Source: Ilyonectria destructans (lineage: Eukaryota; Ascomycota; Sordariomycetes; Hypocreales; Nectriaceae). Taken from it: 64,000 nt of DNA. Positions 1-9,740 of this stretch are shown piece after piece. Position numbers and translations under genes: made by a program. The notes beneath the pieces were generated by a model that searched no databases, had not been told where the DNA came from, and saw nothing but the letters and a program-made list of their open reading frames with translations. The stretch is taken from contig JAHEWK010000043.1 of NCBI GenBank assembly GCA_020740775.1, positions 124,001 through 188,000 on the forward strand. The letters are read 5' to 3'. The number at the start of each line of letters is the position of its first letter. Within the stretch, counting starts at the first letter, position 1.

Positions 1-384
1 ACCCTCAATTTCGGCCTGAAACGCCGGTCATCCGAGCGAATCCCTATTGAATTCTGAAGGACCGGGCCTTCAGATTTGAACAGGGATTCGTATGGGGACC
101 GTGCGGTCATTCGGCGACCGGACGACCGTCGTCGGGCGCGAAGACCTGTGACACCATGAACTGGTAAGGGGAAACCAGACTGTCGGGTCGTCCACGCACG
201 ACATCTTTGATCACTACAGCGTCAGCCCCCAAATATTCCTCTCTGGAAATTTCCCCTTCACTCTCTTCTCTATTTTGTCTCATTGAGTTCCTGCATCTTC
301 TTGCGTCACTCAAATCAAACGTCTGCCGCATTACGCAAGTCAATTTCTCAAATCGTTCAAAGACACCTCCCAGGAGACCACGAG

Positions 385-2249
385 ATGCCTGTCAAGCCAC
401 CTTGCCCGCCTCCACTTCTTGAGCGACAATTCACTCCTCCCCCGATCATCATTCGGCATCCGCAATATCCCGACACCGAGAATGTGCTGCTTTCTTTCCC
501 CCCGGTCGATCATATTACAGATGTGGATGGGACTGACTCCGACTTCCCTTTTGGCTTGCACTACGGAACAGTTCTATCAGCGTGCCAGATCATTGTGGGA
601 AATAACACGAGCGCCTACCTAAGCTACGACCGGGAGGGTATGGGCCCTGTTGAGCTGGGCTACGATGGGTTTTTGGCCCACTCTATGTATTATCTCCAAG
701 TCCCGCATAGTGAGTTGTTTCCCAGTCTTTCCTGAAGCACAGGGTCTAATTCGCGTACACGAAAGGCACTGATGGTGTGATTCCGTACGCTGTCACACCC
801 GACTTTGATAATTGGGTGTTCCAAGAGGAACACGTCCCAAAGCCATGGTTTTACGAATCCTTTGAATCAGCGGAAACCGCCCTCTGTACCGACCAATTCA
901 GGCCAACTGTCCCGAGAAGTCACTGCATCCTGACTGGCGCTTCAACTAGAGAGGGCGTTCAAACTATCCCGTTGACTGGTGACACAATCAGCAACGTGGC
1001 GCACTTGATCCCCCTTAGTTGCGGCTTGTGGTTTCAGCGGAATGGAATGAACAGATTCTCGTGGGACCCTTGCAACACGGCCGGTCCAGATATCTCGAAT
1101 AACCTCTGCCACCTACGGAGCGACTTGTTGGCAGACTTCAATCGATGCAGGTTTGTCTTCGCACCAAGGCTTACACGTGGCGGTTACAAACATGTGGTGC
1201 ATTATCTATCCGTTGCCGATGACCTCTCCTACCCGGCGAAGGTTTTCCACAACCAGATGATCAGTCCTCTTGTTGGAGTCAGTGACAAATACATTTACGC
1301 CCGGTTCGCCTTCTGTGTATTCGAGCTTCTACGTGGGTTTCTCACCCAGAGACCACGACGCCTCGCCACCCGTGAACTGGCCACGAACAAATTTGGCATA
1401 GGTATTTGGGTTACCGAAGTATCGATGGGCCAGATGAAGACGGCCGGCCAGCGCGATGCACGGTTGAATGCTAGGAAAAGGACTATTTGCGACGTGGAGT
1501 CTGAAGAAACTGACCTCGCAGAGCCGAGAGCCGACAAATGGCCAGCATTTCACCAAGAGCAGACGGCTGCGCTTCAATCTTTGCCCAACATGCATCCCTC
1601 CATCTCGAGGCAGAGCCTCACTGGGCAACATAGCGTACCTTCGCAGAGGGCCAAGAAACGGTGCGTATTGAACAGGAAGCAGAGCGGCGCACTCGAATCT
1701 CTGGCCAACACGCATCCTGTCACTCCAGAACAGGGTCTCAATGGGCAGCGCAGTGTATCCTCGCAGAGGGTCGCACTTCAATTTGTGCCCACCACGGACC
1801 CCGATATCCCAGAGCAGCTTGTCACCGGACAAAACAGTGGCCGTTCTGAGATGGCTGACGAACAGCCGGAAATTGAACAGGAGCAGATGCGCGCCCCCCA
1901 ATGTGTACCCGGAACCCAGTCTGCGGTCCCCGGGCAGGTCGTCGCCGGGCAAAATAGTATTGTTCGGAAGCTGGCTCAGAAACAGGGGCCAATGCAACAG
2001 GAGCAAGTGCTCACACGTACGCCAGAGCAGGTTGTCACTACACAACATGATGCCATTCCGCAGAGAGAAGCACCTCACCCAACCGGCCTTGTGGGTACTT
2101 TTTTGGACGGGATGCCAGCCGAGACCCGTCGCAGTCTTCGGGAGTCCAGGGTTGGGACGATGGCGAGAACTCAGACTCACAGTCCTGACGCATCAGCTAG
2201 GCCCCAATTGTCCTTTCCATATGCCAACCGCCCCGCAAGTACACGTTAA
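385..2249 (+). CDS. HNH-endonuclease-like fungal protein, two exons
   Basis: Exons 385-709 and 766-2249 join in phase across a 56-bp intron (GTGAGT donor, AG at 764-765) to give 602 residues. ATG 385 is preferred to an in-frame upstream codon because it follows a pyrimidine-rich leader. Around residues 160-260 the protein has the layout of fungal HNH proteins: a CxLTG start, AHLIP (first His, about 188), a WFxxNGM stretch, and SNNLCHLRSDL (Asn about 210). The last histidine expected in the RSDxH position is replaced by Leu, so nuclease activity is doubtful. Residues about 370-550 are Gln-rich, degenerate repeats of 35-40 residues with recurring PEQ..TGQ and PSQR blocks. Such proteins are common, poorly characterised fungal genes. 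Family call is fairly sure; function unknown. Confidence 0.72.
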
Positions 2250-2959
2250 GCATGTGTGCCTGAGCGATTGGCGCCTACCTCGATGTTGTATCTTCCAATT
2301 TTAACGTTAGATCCGAGGTTCTCTAGGCCGCCAACGAGTCCCTGGATATGAAAGGAGGGAGAATACTTGTGGATTACTACGGGGAACAACTAGGACGTTT
2401 GACAGTGATATGTTACGTGGATGGATGGATGATAATCGACATGAAGGATGCACGCAATGCGGTGGTTCAGCGGCATCCGCCCATTTAGATTCTTGTCAAT
2501 CATGATTCTTCTGACGATGCTTCACGGACCGAAAGCTAGCATCAACTTAAATATGAACAATGCAGATTTGTGTTTGGGATCCCAGCTCGTGGTTGGAAAT
2601 TATAATATGAATGGTGAATTTGAAGAAGTTGAGTGACGCAAATGGTTTTAGTTGAGTAGACAAGCCACCGGTAAGCCGGAGACATACCGGTACTGCTTGT
2701 AGCCACAATAGTAAGAGTGTGAATCAATTTGTGAGACTTGGTACAAACCACTACTTGAATCTGACCAATTTAATTATTCTCCAATATGTAATTGCTCTCC
2801 AATTTGTAATGACTGTCTACTTACTCCAAGATAAGAGGCTGCACCTCCAAGGGTGGAATGCGATGCAACTCGCCCTCTTCGACCGGAGCTATCATGAATA
2901 TGAACTCCCCGAGTTTCCGTTAACCATCAGCTCATAATTAAGAGCTTATCTTCCAGGGT
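2250..2959. other. No convincing gene
   Basis: AT-rich spacer with only short open frames. One, at 2448-2636, has a hydrophobic N-terminus but no splice or family support. The sequence leads directly into the MULE fragment. Confidence 0.5.
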
Positions 2960-4594
2960 CTTAAAGATACACCCTATCACTCGTGGCGGCGTCTGCGGGA
3001 ACCTTGGCATATCGCAAAAAACGTCCTAAAGGCCACCAAGGAACGCTGGATCAGCCCAGAAGGCAGTAACTTACGCCTTCAAGACTTTCTTTCTAATGAC
3101 GATAACAGCCCTGCCGAGCAGCTTGCCCAGCAGCCCGCACAGAGCAGTGAGTCTCCAAGCCCGGCGGACTTTAGCCAGGCGTGGAAGGCTGTTATGTATG
3201 CGGGAACTGTGGACGAGTGTGATGAGCGATGGAGGGAGCTTGCAGCGGAATTTGCTCACCAAGAATGTATGTGCCCTTTCTTCCCTTTTCCCACTTTACT
3301 AACTGCCCTCTCTAGCCTTGATTTCCTATCTCGAAGACACTTGGATCCCCCTCCGCGCACAGTGGGCTCGTGCATATACCAAGCATTATCGCAACTATGG
3401 GCATACCACAACTTCACCCTGTGAATCCCTTCATGCTAGTACGAAATCACTCCTTCGAAATGCCTCACAGACCCTCCATCAGCTGTTCCACGCCCTGAAG
3501 CTCCAGAAGGAGCTTATCGATGAGAAATTCGAAGAAGAAATCAACCACGAAGCCCGCCGCATTCGTGATGAATACCGTCATGAGTTATTGATCGATGTGA
3601 CTGAGAAGGTATCGTGGAAAGGGCTTGCCCTTGTGCATAAGCAGTATCTTATGGCTAAGGCATCTAAGCTGCACCCTATTGACCGCCCTATCGGGGTCTG
3701 TAGCGGTGCTTTTAACGCTCAATTTGGTCTGCCTTGCAAGCATACTATTCACAACGAATATCTCAAAGTTGACGGCGTTGGAAGGGATAGAAAAGTCATT
3801 ATCCTACGAGCCCTTGATATTTCCTGGTTCGATAACCAGTGGATTCTTCGTGTGGACCTTGTGAGTATCCCTGATCTAGTTTTCTATGTTATTTACTAAG
3901 AAAATAGGATGAGCTTGACCCATATCAACGAATTCGCGATCCTAAGGTTATTCCTCGAAGGAAGCCGCCGCAAAATGCCTCCCTGTCAATCCTACAGCCA
4001 GCAACGCAGCCACCGCTGACGAGGTCATCGCAGCCGGCAACGCAGTCACAGCCGGCAACGCAGTCAGGGTCAGCAACACCAACGCCGACGAGGCAGTCAC
4101 GGCGCCGGGGACCTAGCCTACGAGCTAATAACCTTGATGTGTTATCACAAGCTATTCGGGGCATCGTTAGGGACGAAATAACGCGAATACGGCCGGCAGC
4201 TATACAGCCCGTGATGCAACAGCCCGTTATTCCACGGGCAAATACGCAATCCCGGACTGTCCAGCGATCAGTTGCATCACAGATTGAGATGCAGAGGCTG
4301 CCCTCAGGATTTGAGCGCTTTAGTTCCCCACAGTCATCTCAACAAGGGCCTCATCCCGGACCAAGGGAGTATCCGCGTTATTTCCCTCCGGCCGGAAGTC
4401 GGCCTCCCGTTGGGGACTTACTCCCTTCAATTGAGACCAACAGTCCTGGGTCTTTCGTACAGGACTCGGCATTAGAGGCAGATACTATAGTTGTAGAGGG
4501 CTACGAGGAGAGTCAGCCAAAACGTCAGAGACGTCAGCATCGGGTCAAGAGGGGTAGGCTTCCTCCGTACGAGCAACGCATCGTCTTCGAGTAA
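2960..4594 (+). pseudogene. MULE (Mutator-like, Hop-type) transposase, C-terminal part
   Basis: Three segments splice in phase: about 2960-3266, 3316-3860 and 3908-4594, with introns of 49 bp (GTATGT...TAG) and 47 bp (GTGAGT...TAG). The product starts at the WHIAKNV block, which in MULE transposases follows the first two catalytic aspartates, so the N-terminus and those residues are missing. The third acidic residue is present in the CESLHASTK block. A CSGAF...GLPCKH stretch resembles the SWIM zinc finger. It is followed by DxYxRIRDP and a long Gln/Pro/Arg-rich tail. No start codon or terminal repeat is evident at the left edge. This is a truncated element, with splice sites still readable. 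Family call is confident. Confidence 0.8.
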
Positions 4595-4912
4595 TAGTGT
4601 AGATGTTGAAATGCCTTGAGGAACGAAGTGACGAAAGGTTTTATGCCGCCATCTTTTTCCGGGCCTCAAAATCACCTGACTCTCCCAATCAAAAGTTTCG
4701 CCCTTAAAACCCGTGCCTCGGCGCCTGACCAAACCCGTCGTGCTGTCTATCTTTTTCCGCAACGCCTTGCGTCTCACACAACATGAACGAAAGAGGACCT
4801 TCTTAGTCATGCAGTCTCAACAACCTCTGACCCAATTATCCAACATCGTATCCATAGTCTTTCAAGACTTCCGCCTCTCGTCATCGGAGTGATCGCCGCT
4901 GAGTGAGCTCCG

Positions 4913-5311
4913 TCATCTCTCCGTCTCGTAGCTCTTCGAGGGTCTAAGCGGGGATCCGAACGGGGGGCGGTGCGAGGTGCGCTGCTGGCCGTCTTGCAGC
5001 CGTATACCCTCTGCCAGTTCCGCTACATCCGGCCGCCTGCCGTTCCGAAGATCATTCATCAGGTTCTTGCAGGCTCCCCAGGAAGTGACGATGTAGATGG
5101 CAATGTTCCAGAAGCCTTGGAGGGGAAGAACGAAGGCGCTTATGTACTCTAGCGGCGGCGCGTAGGTGCTCCCATAGTGGACGAACGAGTACACTCGGTT
5201 AGCGCTGGACGGGAGCCATGTGATGAGAAGCGCAGTGAAGAAAAGAATGGTGCGCTTCGTATATCCCCAGGCCGCATTGTTCACGTCGTAGTTTTGGGCA
5301 TTAACAATCAC
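4913..5311 (-). pseudogene. Truncated Dicty_CAR-type GPCR (TM6-TM7 and tail)
   Basis: The frame carries TKRTILFFTALLITWLPSSA, a loop, then FVLPLQGFWNIAIYIVTSW. These match the last two transmembrane segments of fungal cAMP-receptor-like GPCRs, which sense external signals and couple to heterotrimeric G proteins. A short charged cytoplasmic tail follows. The first five helices are absent: on the minus strand upstream of 5311 I see no open frame and no helix-coding exon before the neighbouring SDR gene. It is a 3' relic. The nearby MULE fragment and inverted repeat suggest transposon-linked truncation, but that is inference. Confidence 0.6.
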
Positions 5312-5646
5312 CAGATTCGAATCGGTTAATGGAGAGGCGCGCCATATACGGGGCCTATTACCGGGATTTTCTGAGGGGGTGTGATGGGATAACTCGCAGG
5401 TTTAGCGATAGACTAGTCCTGTCTAAATCTCAACACGGCGTGCCGAGCCATGAATCCTGAGTGTGGGCAGACATCCCGGGTAAGATCCCGGACATCTTGA
5501 GATCCCTCATATAACACGAGATACCTGGTCCTAGCCTGGTGATAGTGCGAGAAAGTTTGTAATATCCTATACCTCATAGGAATGAAAAGAGATCTCTAAT
5601 GCGATCATCAAGATCGTACAGCTCCGCCAGTGTAGTATTGAGGACT

Positions 5647-6414
5647 TCACCAAGGCTTAGAGGTTCCATCATAATATAGGAATTTCCCGGTGTCCTTATT
5701 TTTCAACGTCGACAATGTCCGTAGCACATTGCTCGCGCTGTCCGCCACTTCCATTTTTGCTGCTGGGCCTCCCATCTGGGTCTTTACATGCCCGGGGGCA
5801 ACGCATACCACAATCGCCTTGCCCTTGAGCTCGGCGGCTTGATGCACAGTCAGCATATTCAGCGCCGCTTTGCTGATGCTATAAGCAGGATACTCTGCGT
5901 TGACCCGGCCGTCAGAAATCTGAGTCATGCTCCCAACCCCAGAACTGATGTTGGCAACAACCGCCCCCGGCGCGAGGAGTGGCGCCAAGGCCTGGAGAAG
6001 CAGAGCCGGGCCAATGACGTTTGTCGCGAAATGGGCATTCATGCTACCAATAGTCAAGGATAGGGCGGTCTCAGTGCGAGCAACGGGAAGAAGTATCGCG
6101 GCATTCTGAATCAAGACATCAACCTTGAGACCCTGCGGAAGACGTGACGTGAGAGTGCCCAGGGACTCCGGTGAGGCAAGGTTGCCTTCAACAATGTGGA
6201 CTTGAGCCCTTGCATCGGAGGCAGCAAGAAGGTTGTTCAGGTCTGTTAGGTCGGCAGTGATGTCTCGAACGACGGCCACAATAGTGTTCTGAAGCGAAGT
6301 CGAGAGCTGACGGATGTACTCCAGGCCGATGCCGGCACGAGCACCTGTGATAACGTAGGTGGGCATGTTGTTGATTGGAAGAACTATCGGTTGCTTGGAT
6401 GGAGAAGGGCTCAA
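5647..6414 (-). CDS. Short-chain dehydrogenase/reductase (classical SDR, NAD(P)-dependent)
   Basis: A single uninterrupted frame of 255 residues. The start at 6366 (MPTYVITGAR) is as likely as 6414, because family members usually begin just before the cofactor loop. Visible motifs are the Rossmann glycine loop TGARAGIG (residues 23-30), QNAA in the NNAG position (103-106), NISS with the catalytic Ser (155-158), and YSISK with Tyr178 and Lys182. Length and motif order fit sniffer- or norsolorinate-ketoreductase-like SDRs, soluble enzymes that reduce carbonyls or oxidise alcohols; the substrate cannot be read from sequence. It is intact although it sits between a GPCR remnant and repeat-rich DNA. 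No partner biosynthetic genes are adjacent. Confidence 0.85.
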   Translation of the reverse strand: MSPSPSKQPIVLPINNMPTYVITGARAGIGLEYIRQLSTSLQNTIVAVVRDITADLTDLNNLLAASDARAQVHIVEGNLASPESLGTLTSRLPQGLKVDVLIQNAAILLPVARTETALSLTIGSMNAHFATNVIGPALLLQALAPLLAPGAVVANISSGVGSMTQISDGRVNAEYPAYSISKAALNMLTVHQAAELKGKAIVVCVAPGHVKTQMGGPAAKMEVADSASNVLRTLSTLKNKDTGKFLYYDGTSKPW

Positions 6415-7426
6415 GAAGAATAGACTTTAGTGAGGAGACGCGAATGGATATTTGTTCAGAGAAGGCCGTCGTTTCTCGACCCTGACACGGCCTTTTTATA
6501 CCTATCTTGAGGCTTAACATTTCCCCGAGCTGACATTTATCAAATATGAAATCGAAATCTTTAGAAGCTTCAGAACTCCTGAGAGTTAGCTGCTGTTCGG
6601 CCTCCACCGTTAAACTTCTCATTTCGGACATCTCTACAGGTAATCGAAGCTGGCTGGGGTGTTGCTTATTGGGCACCGGGTCTATGCCGGCAGGTCTTCG
6701 GGCTGTGGTGTTTGTATTATTGGTTGACCGGAAATTCGGGCATTAACTCCGTGAGGCGCATGTGCAAGACCAAGTCTAAATCGGAGGTCCAACGCCGCTC
6801 GATCCCACCTACTCTTCCTTCCGCCCCACCAGGTGCGGTTCCCCTGTGCAAGATGACTGGTCGGAGTCATGTTATCCGCTCTTCCTTTATGACTCATATG
6901 ATTGCTCGTGCGGGGAAAGAGGATCGATAACAATCAGGGTAAGCATGTATCATTCAGATTCCCATGCCTACGAAGCGACTCTTGTAGGTACGTTGTCCAT
7001 TTTGGTCTAAACTCCTGCTTGTCGAGGAGCTAAGTGAAACCCGCACTCTTTCTCAGAGTACTCTTCACGGATCCGAATTCGAGTGCACTGCCGATCTTGC
7101 TCCTTTATCCAATTTTCACGTTACAGTAGCTTAAAATAATATAATAAATTTTACTTAATGTCGTTGGCCCATTTTCGTCTTTAACTTCGTTCCTCAAGGC
7201 TCCCCTGGGCAAACTGCGTGCAGTTTGCGTCTCCTGTCTTCAATCAAGGATATCACGTGGTCTGTTAGCATTTCCTAATTGGGAAATTGCAGTTGTAAGC
7301 GCGATCCCTTATTCGGCAGGCGGTCAGCACCATGTCATACTATTCCAAATTAGGCTAGGCACACAGGGAGCCGAAGTAATCGCACGGGGAGCTGAAGCGT
7401 ACCCGTATTACGGGCTATCCGCCCTA
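6415..7426. other. SDR upstream region and non-coding DNA
   Basis: Probable promoter of the SDR gene (divergent side), followed by AT-rich sequence around 7100-7160 and the right copy of the 15-bp inverted repeat. No coding signal recognised. Confidence 0.5.
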
Positions 7427-8300
7427 TGTCACGGGCCAGGGCTGTCACGGCCCAGGTTGACCAGGCGGTCAGGCCTGGCAGTAACCCCACGAGTACCCAC
7501 TTTTTCCCGTCCAATCACATATGGAGCGTCACGCTAAGGATCGTGCTCACGATCCAACGCCTCACACGATCCAACCAATCGCCATTTAGTATATAGACAC
7601 TCATTTAGCACTTTCATAGACCGATAGCCTCACCAGCTATCAACACACTTGGTTACATTGAATCTACTATTCTACCATTACCAGACCGTGACCTACATTG
7701 CTCACTACGACGTCCTGATCCACTCGATCATACACCTCACGCCCGGACCTACCCTATACCCCCAGTTAGACCCGACCATCACAAGGGCCCATATCCTTGC
7801 GGCTGTGCCGCAAGCGTACTAGGCTCGTGCGCACCAGGGATGAGAAATCGTTCCACAGCTCAGGGGCGCTTAGGAACTTCTTTCTTTCTTCTTCATCTTT
7901 GATGTAAATAGCATCCTGGACTAGATAGCTGGAATCCAGCTACTAGAGGCCGTTCACAATAGTGCTATATGTCGTAAACGATTTATTTGGTCTGATAAAT
8001 CTATTTAGGGTTGTCGACCTACTTACGGTTAAACTACTTCTAGCGGTATGCTGGATAGAGTGCCAGCTCAGTATAATAGATAGATATTTTGCTTAATAAC
8101 TAATAATACTTATTTGTGAACGGCCTCTAGTAGCTGGATTCCAGCTACCTAGTCCAGGATGCTATTTACATCAAAGATGAAGAAGAAAGAAAGAAGTTCC
8201 CAAGTGCCCCTGAGCTGTGGAACAATTTCTCATCCCTGGTGCGCACGAGCCTAGTACGCTTGCGGCACAGCCGCAAGGATATGGGTCCTGGCCCGTGACA
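7427..8300. repeat. Long inverted-repeat element (arms about 185 bp), split by a solo LTR
   Basis: The left arm is 7427-7437 plus 7789-7959 and the right arm is 8114-8300. They are near-perfect reverse complements, from the outer TGTCACGGGCC to the inner TCACAA. A 154-bp AT-rich spacer lies between. The arms share long exact blocks, for example GCGGCTGTGCCGCAAGCGTA. The left arm is interrupted by the LTR at 7443-7783. No coding capacity. It could be a long-TIR non-autonomous DNA element, or two LTRs head to head; no clear flanking duplication was found. Confidence 0.7.
7443..7783 (+). repeat. Solo LTR (341 bp) with 5-bp target duplication AGGGC
   Basis: Begins TGTCACGG and ends CATCACA (TG...CA). 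AGGGC is duplicated at 7438-7442 and 7784-7788. Removing the LTR and one copy restores continuity with the opposite arm of the surrounding inverted repeat. This is direct evidence that a retrotransposon inserted and later recombined out. Confidence 0.8.
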
Positions 8301-8498
8301 ATATCAGTTTACTAACTTCTTGGATTTATAAAGAAACTACTGTTTTTAGAGCTTATTTTTCTTAAATATTATACTAGAAGTTAAGAAATAGCTATCTATA
8401 GTAATAGCTTTAATAAATAAAGTCCAATTTTAAGTTTGTAATTTCTTAAAAAGAGTTTTTTACTTTAGGTCTGTACTTTTTAACTATCAAACTATCTA

Positions 8499-8645
8499 TG
8501 TGACGGTCGGGTCTAACCTAGAGGTGTAGGGCAGGTTTGAGCGTGAGGTGTATGATCTAGTGGATCAGAACGTTATAGTGAGCAATGTAGGTCATGGTCT
8601 GGTAATGTGCAAAAAGGTAGTTTTGTGTAACCAAGTGTGTTAATA
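8499..8645 (-). repeat. Inverted, mutated fragment of the same LTR
   Basis: The reverse complement matches the 3' part of the LTR at 7443-7783 (blocks such as ACCTACATTGCTCACTA and GATCATACACCTCACGC). Most differences are C to T or G to A, as expected of RIP. Confidence 0.7.
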
Positions 8646-9732
8646 ACTAAGGAGCTTAAGGCTCTGGTCCAGGGACTTAAGGTCCTGTCTATTGTGGCGT
8701 GCGGTCAGGGACTTTTGGGCTAGCTGGTTGCTAGCAGGGATGTAATAGGGATAAGTAGGGGAGGAAGCCGCGTACGGAAGGAAGGATTATCGTATCCTTT
8801 TTATTGAATTTTCTTTTCAGTCAGAGAGACAGAGGTCTCGACGACCTTATTGTCAGAGTTAATGAAGACTTTTTGCCCTTGATTTTTGAGAGATTTTTAC
8901 GAGACTATTTTTGACCGCAGTCACGATCCTCGTCCGACCTCAGTCTTCCACTTCGCCAATTGACGGGCTGCCGCGGGCCTCATCGATGCCTTGCCACCAT
9001 TATTTCCTACGGCCGACCCGATAAAGCATCCGATTAGATGCTTTCCTATTAGGAGACATAAGCCTCAGATCAATCCGACCACATACGCGTAGTCTGGTGC
9101 GGCTTCGGGCCGACCAAGCAAGACGCCTGTGCGACGTGTTTCTGTGCACCCTCTCAACGAATAGCAGATGATTTGGGTGTTGGCTATTGACCTTTTCCGC
9201 CGCTAAAACGTTCGGATGTTTTCGCCATGGAGGATATCTTGGATGGCGTTATCTATATCGGCCGTAGTATAACGAGGCATACTGGCTCTCTGGAAGTCTA
9301 AAACACGGAAAAGCAGTTTAATTGATCAAAGTTGTGATTGTTGACGAAGGGAAGTAGGTTGCCGACGCATCGACGCGTTAGCAAGGATTACGCGTAGGGG
9401 AGGCGAACCAGAACCAGGGGTGAACCATAACCCCCTAGGGACTTATACCTTTACGTCCGTCGGTATTTCACTAATTGTCCCCTGGGTACGACTGTTGAGG
9501 CTGAAAAAAAAATGAAGGTGGAGTGACATGATCTGAAACCCAAGACATATCAGGCCGCAACTATGACAGTATAGCCATTAAAGAGATCAATTGATAACGC
9601 GATGGGGTTCGGGACCATATGGAGGGTGCCATTGTTGTGGAGAGCATCACAGGACCTTCTGCAAAGAGTAATAGCTTGGCGGTTCAAATTGTGGTGATTA
9701 TTTTGAACCTGGAACTTCGTCGCCCCTAAGGT
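8646..9732. other. Non-coding, probably old repeat debris
   Basis: No open frame of note. A T-rich tract and degenerate sequence lead up to the hAT-1 target site at 9733-9740. Confidence 0.45.
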
Positions 9733-9740
9733 AAAACAAC

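Larger units (their letters stand above)
4613..7200. repeat. 15-bp inverted repeat around the GPCR remnant and SDR gene
   Basis: CCTTGAGGAACGAAG at 4613-4627 recurs as its exact reverse complement at 7186-7200. Similarity extends inward with gaps (a GACGAAA block follows on both sides). The left copy lies just after the MULE transposase fragment, so these may be MULE terminal-repeat remnants. No matching target duplication was found. Confidence 0.4.

Noticed and set aside
1329..2180. 283-codon minus-strand frame in the HNH gene
   Set aside because: Antisense of the repetitive tail; no family features.
2448..2636. Possible 62-residue secreted protein
   Set aside because: Has a hydrophobic N-terminus but only one Cys in the would-be mature part, no splice support and AT-rich context.
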